This document shows positions 46,757-48,792 of a DNA stretch of 48,792 bases, in pieces. Below the pieces are notes generated by a model, which saw nothing but the letters and a program-made list of their open reading frames with translations, made no database searches and was not told the DNA's origin. The position numbers were made by a program, and so were the translations under genes. How positions within the stretch are numbered: the first letter of the stretch is position 1; each line of letters begins with the position of its first letter. Origin of the DNA: Acidimicrobiales bacterium. GTDB taxonomy: Bacteria > Actinomycetota > Acidimicrobiia > Acidimicrobiales > VFJN01. Where the stretch lies: assembly GCA_030681555.1 (NCBI GenBank), contig JAUXRW010000064.1, positions 1 to 48,792 on the forward strand. Direction: 5' to 3'.

Positions 46757-48169
46757 TCAGCAGACGGGCAGCTCAGGGCCGAGGGCGGCGCCCTCGCGGC
46801 AGAACAGCAGCCAGTCGGGCTCCCGACGGAGCACACGCCACGCGGGGGACGCGTCCAGGATCGTGGCCACGGAGGCGTTGCGGGGCCACAGCACCAGATC
46901 GAGGTCGAAGCGGTCGAGCACCTCCAGGCTGCCCGGTCGACCGGCCAGCAGGCGCACGACGTCGTCGGAGACGTCCTCCGGGTACATGTCGAAGCGGTCG
47001 TCGTAGAACACCTCCGCCCGCGGCCCGTCCCGCAGCTCGAGGAGGTTGCCCACCCGCTCGGGTGCGCCGAGGCGCACGTCGGTGAGGTCGACCCTGCGGT
47101 CCTCCAGGTAGTCGAGGGAGGCCACGGGGTAGCCCGAGAGCTCGAAGTGTCGACCTCCGAGCTGTCCGGCCAGGAGACCGACGAAGAGCGCCGCCGCCGC
47201 CACCCCGACGATCCGGCTGGCCGGGCTCCGGTCGTCGGACCGCAGGCTGCCGACCTCGGGCCAGGCCCGGGCCAGCACCGGCACAAACACCAGCGAGGCG
47301 ACGGCGACGTTCCGGCTCCCGAGCAGTGCCGCCGCCAGGAACACCGCTACGACCAGCCCGTCGCGGTAGCGGGGCCGGCGCACCAGCGCGAGGAGGGCCA
47401 CCATCACCTGGAGCAGGAAGAGACGGTCGCCGACGGAGCGGAAGGGCGGGGCCTGCCACTCCACGACGTGGCTGAGCAGGTCCTGGCGCTGGAGGAGCTC
47501 GAGCGGGAAGAGGAGGATGCGCGGGCCAAGCGGCCCGATGGCGCCCGCCGCCACACCTCCAGCCAGCCACGCCAGCGCCCGCACCTCGATCGCGGGGGCC
47601 TCCCCGTCGAGACGTCGCCCGACGATGACCACGACGAGGTACACGATCCCCAGCGGGAACGACCCGTGCGTGTTGACCCACAGCGATCCCACCGGGAGCA
47701 GCCACCTCGGACCCAGCCCGTCCTCGGCCGCCAGGACGGTGAGGCCCAGCGCGAGCAGGCCGAACAACAGCGGCCGCTCCGCCCAGTAGCCCCCCGCGGC
47801 CACGCCGAGGACCAGGGCGCCGATGGCGAGCCGCACGAGCAGGCCCTGGGCGGGACGGGAGAGCCGCCACACCACGGCGAAGACCGCCACGGTGAGGGCG
47901 GCCATCAAGGCACGCAGCCCGGCACCGCCGGCCAGGTCCTCGACCGCGCCATACGCGACGGACGCCAGCCAGCTCTGCACCACCCAGTCCGCCCCTGGCG
48001 CGGTGAAGGAGTAGGGGTCCGCCGTGGGGACGTCCCCCGCATCGAGGATCAGCCGACCCGTGGCCAGGTGGGTGAAGAACGAGTTGTCGTTGAGCCGCCC
48101 GAGGCCGATGCGCAGTGCCAGCACCGCGAGCGCGACGCCCGCAGCCGAGCCGAGGCTCGGGCGGGTCAA
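46757..48169 (-). CDS. Polytopic membrane protein, GT-C glycosyltransferase-like
   Basis: The 470-residue protein has about 10 hydrophobic segments followed by a soluble C-terminal region of about 130 residues. The first loop, NDNSFFTHLATGRLILDAGD then ADPYSFTAPGADWVVQSWLA, resembles a widespread family of uncharacterised GT-C-like membrane proteins. The architecture echoes the two GT-C proteins at 30.7-34.2 kb. The TTG start overlaps the rpsA stop (TTGA), so translation is coupled to ribosomal protein S1. The enzymatic role is unproven. Confidence 0.75.
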   Translation of the reverse strand: MTRPSLGSAAGVALAVLALRIGLGRLNDNSFFTHLATGRLILDAGDVPTADPYSFTAPGADWVVQSWLASVAYGAVEDLAGGAGLRALMAALTVAVFAVVWRLSRPAQGLLVRLAIGALVLGVAAGGYWAERPLLFGLLALGLTVLAAEDGLGPRWLLPVGSLWVNTHGSFPLGIVYLVVVIVGRRLDGEAPAIEVRALAWLAGGVAAGAIGPLGPRILLFPLELLQRQDLLSHVVEWQAPPFRSVGDRLFLLQVMVALLALVRRPRYRDGLVVAVFLAAALLGSRNVAVASLVFVPVLARAWPEVGSLRSDDRSPASRIVGVAAAALFVGLLAGQLGGRHFELSGYPVASLDYLEDRRVDLTDVRLGAPERVGNLLELRDGPRAEVFYDDRFDMYPEDVSDDVVRLLAGRPGSLEVLDRFDLDLVLWPRNASVATILDASPAWRVLRREPDWLLFCREGAALGPELPVC

Positions 48170-48792
48170 CCCACGGAGCGAGAGGACTGCTCCTGCTCCT
48201 GCTCGGGCGCGGCCTCAGGAGCCGCTTCCGGAGCTGCTTCGGCAGCTGCTTCCGGAGCGGCCTCCAGGGCTGCGTGGGGAGTCGCCTCGGGGGCTGCCTC
48301 GGCCTCGACGTCGGCGTCGGCCGCCACGGGGGCAGCCTCGCCTGCCTCGGCCGGTGCCGACACCTCGGTGCCCGGCTCGACGAAGTACTCCGCCCACGCC
48401 TTCTCGGCCTCCTCGTCGTGTTCCAGCGCCGGGCCGATGTAGTTGCCCTCCGTGTCGTACTGGTGCTCGCCGAAGTGCTCCTGGTACTCGGCGGCCACGA
48501 CGCCACCCTCCGCGGCCTGCTTGATCGAGAGCGAGATGCGGCGGCGCTGGAGATCGAGGTCGATGATCTTGACCCACAGCTCCTCGCCCGGCGTCACGAC
48601 CTGCTCGGGCAGGTCGACGTGGTGCTGGCTCATCTCGGAGATGTGCACCAGACCCTCGATGCCCTCGCCCACCTGGACGAACGCGCCGAACGGCACCAGC
48701 TTGGTGACCCGGCCGTAGACCAGCTCGCCCACGCGGTGGGAGGTGGCGAACTCCTGCCAGGGATCCTGCTGGGTGGCCTTGAGCGACAGGCT
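48166..48792 (-). CDS. rpsA: 30S ribosomal protein S1 (C-terminal part, 5' end outside window)
   Basis: The frame enters from the right edge and shows the end of one S1 domain (SLSLKATQQDPWQEFA) and a complete last S1 domain (VGELVYGRVTKLVPFGAFVQ, EGLVHISEMSQHHVDLPEQV, RRRISLSIKQA). The tail, about 130 residues, is acidic and then a low-complexity series of EAAPEAA units ending in EQEQEQ. Such tails are common in actinobacterial S1. At least 208 residues are present. The stop overlaps the TTG of the next membrane-protein gene. Confidence 0.94.
   Translation of the reverse strand, partial: SLSLKATQQDPWQEFATSHRVGELVYGRVTKLVPFGAFVQVGEGIEGLVHISEMSQHHVDLPEQVVTPGEELWVKIIDLDLQRRRISLSIKQAAEGGVVAAEYQEHFGEHQYDTEGNYIGPALEHDEEAEKAWAEYFVEPGTEVSAPAEAGEAAPVAADADVEAEAAPEATPHAALEAAPEAAAEAAPEAAPEAAPEQEQEQSSRSVG
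48180..48275. repeat. Short tandem repeats encoding the Ala/Glu/Pro tail of S1
   Basis: Degenerate units around GCTTCCGGAGC recur on the plus strand and encode EAAPEAA on the coding strand. They are imperfect, so the expansion is not very recent. Confidence 0.5.

Overview
This is about 48.8 kb of high-GC bacterial chromosome. Gene density, frequent NTGA stop/start overlaps, many GTG/TTG starts and the gene order (uvrC, rapZ, yvcK, gap, pgk, tpiA, secG; rpsA, coaE, uvrB, uvrA) point to an actinobacterium. An MT0933-type antitoxin, a Thr-rich surface protein with an LADTG tail, and Flp/Tad genes without any secretin fit a monoderm actinomycete, perhaps of the Acidimicrobiia; that last placement is inference. 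No plasmid, phage, IS or CRISPR signature was seen.

Layout. 1-1595: typA (partial, minus). 1.6-5.9 kb: a trio of unrecognised proteins (coiled coil; single-span membrane protein with a Thr/Pro stalk; coiled coil with a Lys/Ala/Arg tail). 5.9-10.0 kb: Nudix hydrolase, DUF5658 membrane protein, zinc-ribbon miniprotein, sortase-type surface protein, DUF6941 protein, tRNA-Leu(GAG). 10.0-20.0 kb (minus): family 5 substrate-binding lipoprotein, secG, a stand-alone oligopeptide-ABC C-terminal domain, tpiA-pgk-gap, yvcK-rapZ, a methyltransferase, an orphan antitoxin and uvrC. whiA, usual between yvcK and gap in actinobacteria, is absent. 20.2-27.7 kb: nadA, then a polysaccharide locus of flippase and methyltransferase (plus) facing a translationally coupled minus operon of priming phosphotransferase, GT2, GT4 (frameshifted) and GT2.

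27.8-38.3 kb (minus): uvrA with a perfect LexA-type SOS box, two paralogous GT-C membrane glycosyltransferases, uvrB with an in-frame amber codon, an HTTM-like membrane protein and coaE. 38.5-46.7 kb (plus): a compact Flp/Tad pilus module (cpaB, tadZ, tadA, tadB, tadC), then a histidine kinase with degraded ATP-binding motifs, a LuxR-type response regulator and the Flp pilin, whose promoter carries an AT-rich palindrome. This module sits between coaE and the rpsA end of the window. 46.8-48.8 kb (minus): a GT-C-like membrane protein coupled to the 3' end of rpsA.

How the genes work together: all three UvrABC subunits are here, interleaved with cell-surface glycan and pilus genes. A striking common feature is a TANNNT -10 hexamer placed 6-9 bases before the start codon of at least eleven transcription-unit-leading genes (uvrA, uvrB, uvrC, coaE, rapZ, secG and others), implying widespread leaderless mRNAs. 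Two disruptions (uvrB amber, GT4 frameshift) may be real mutations or sequence errors; the window alone cannot tell.
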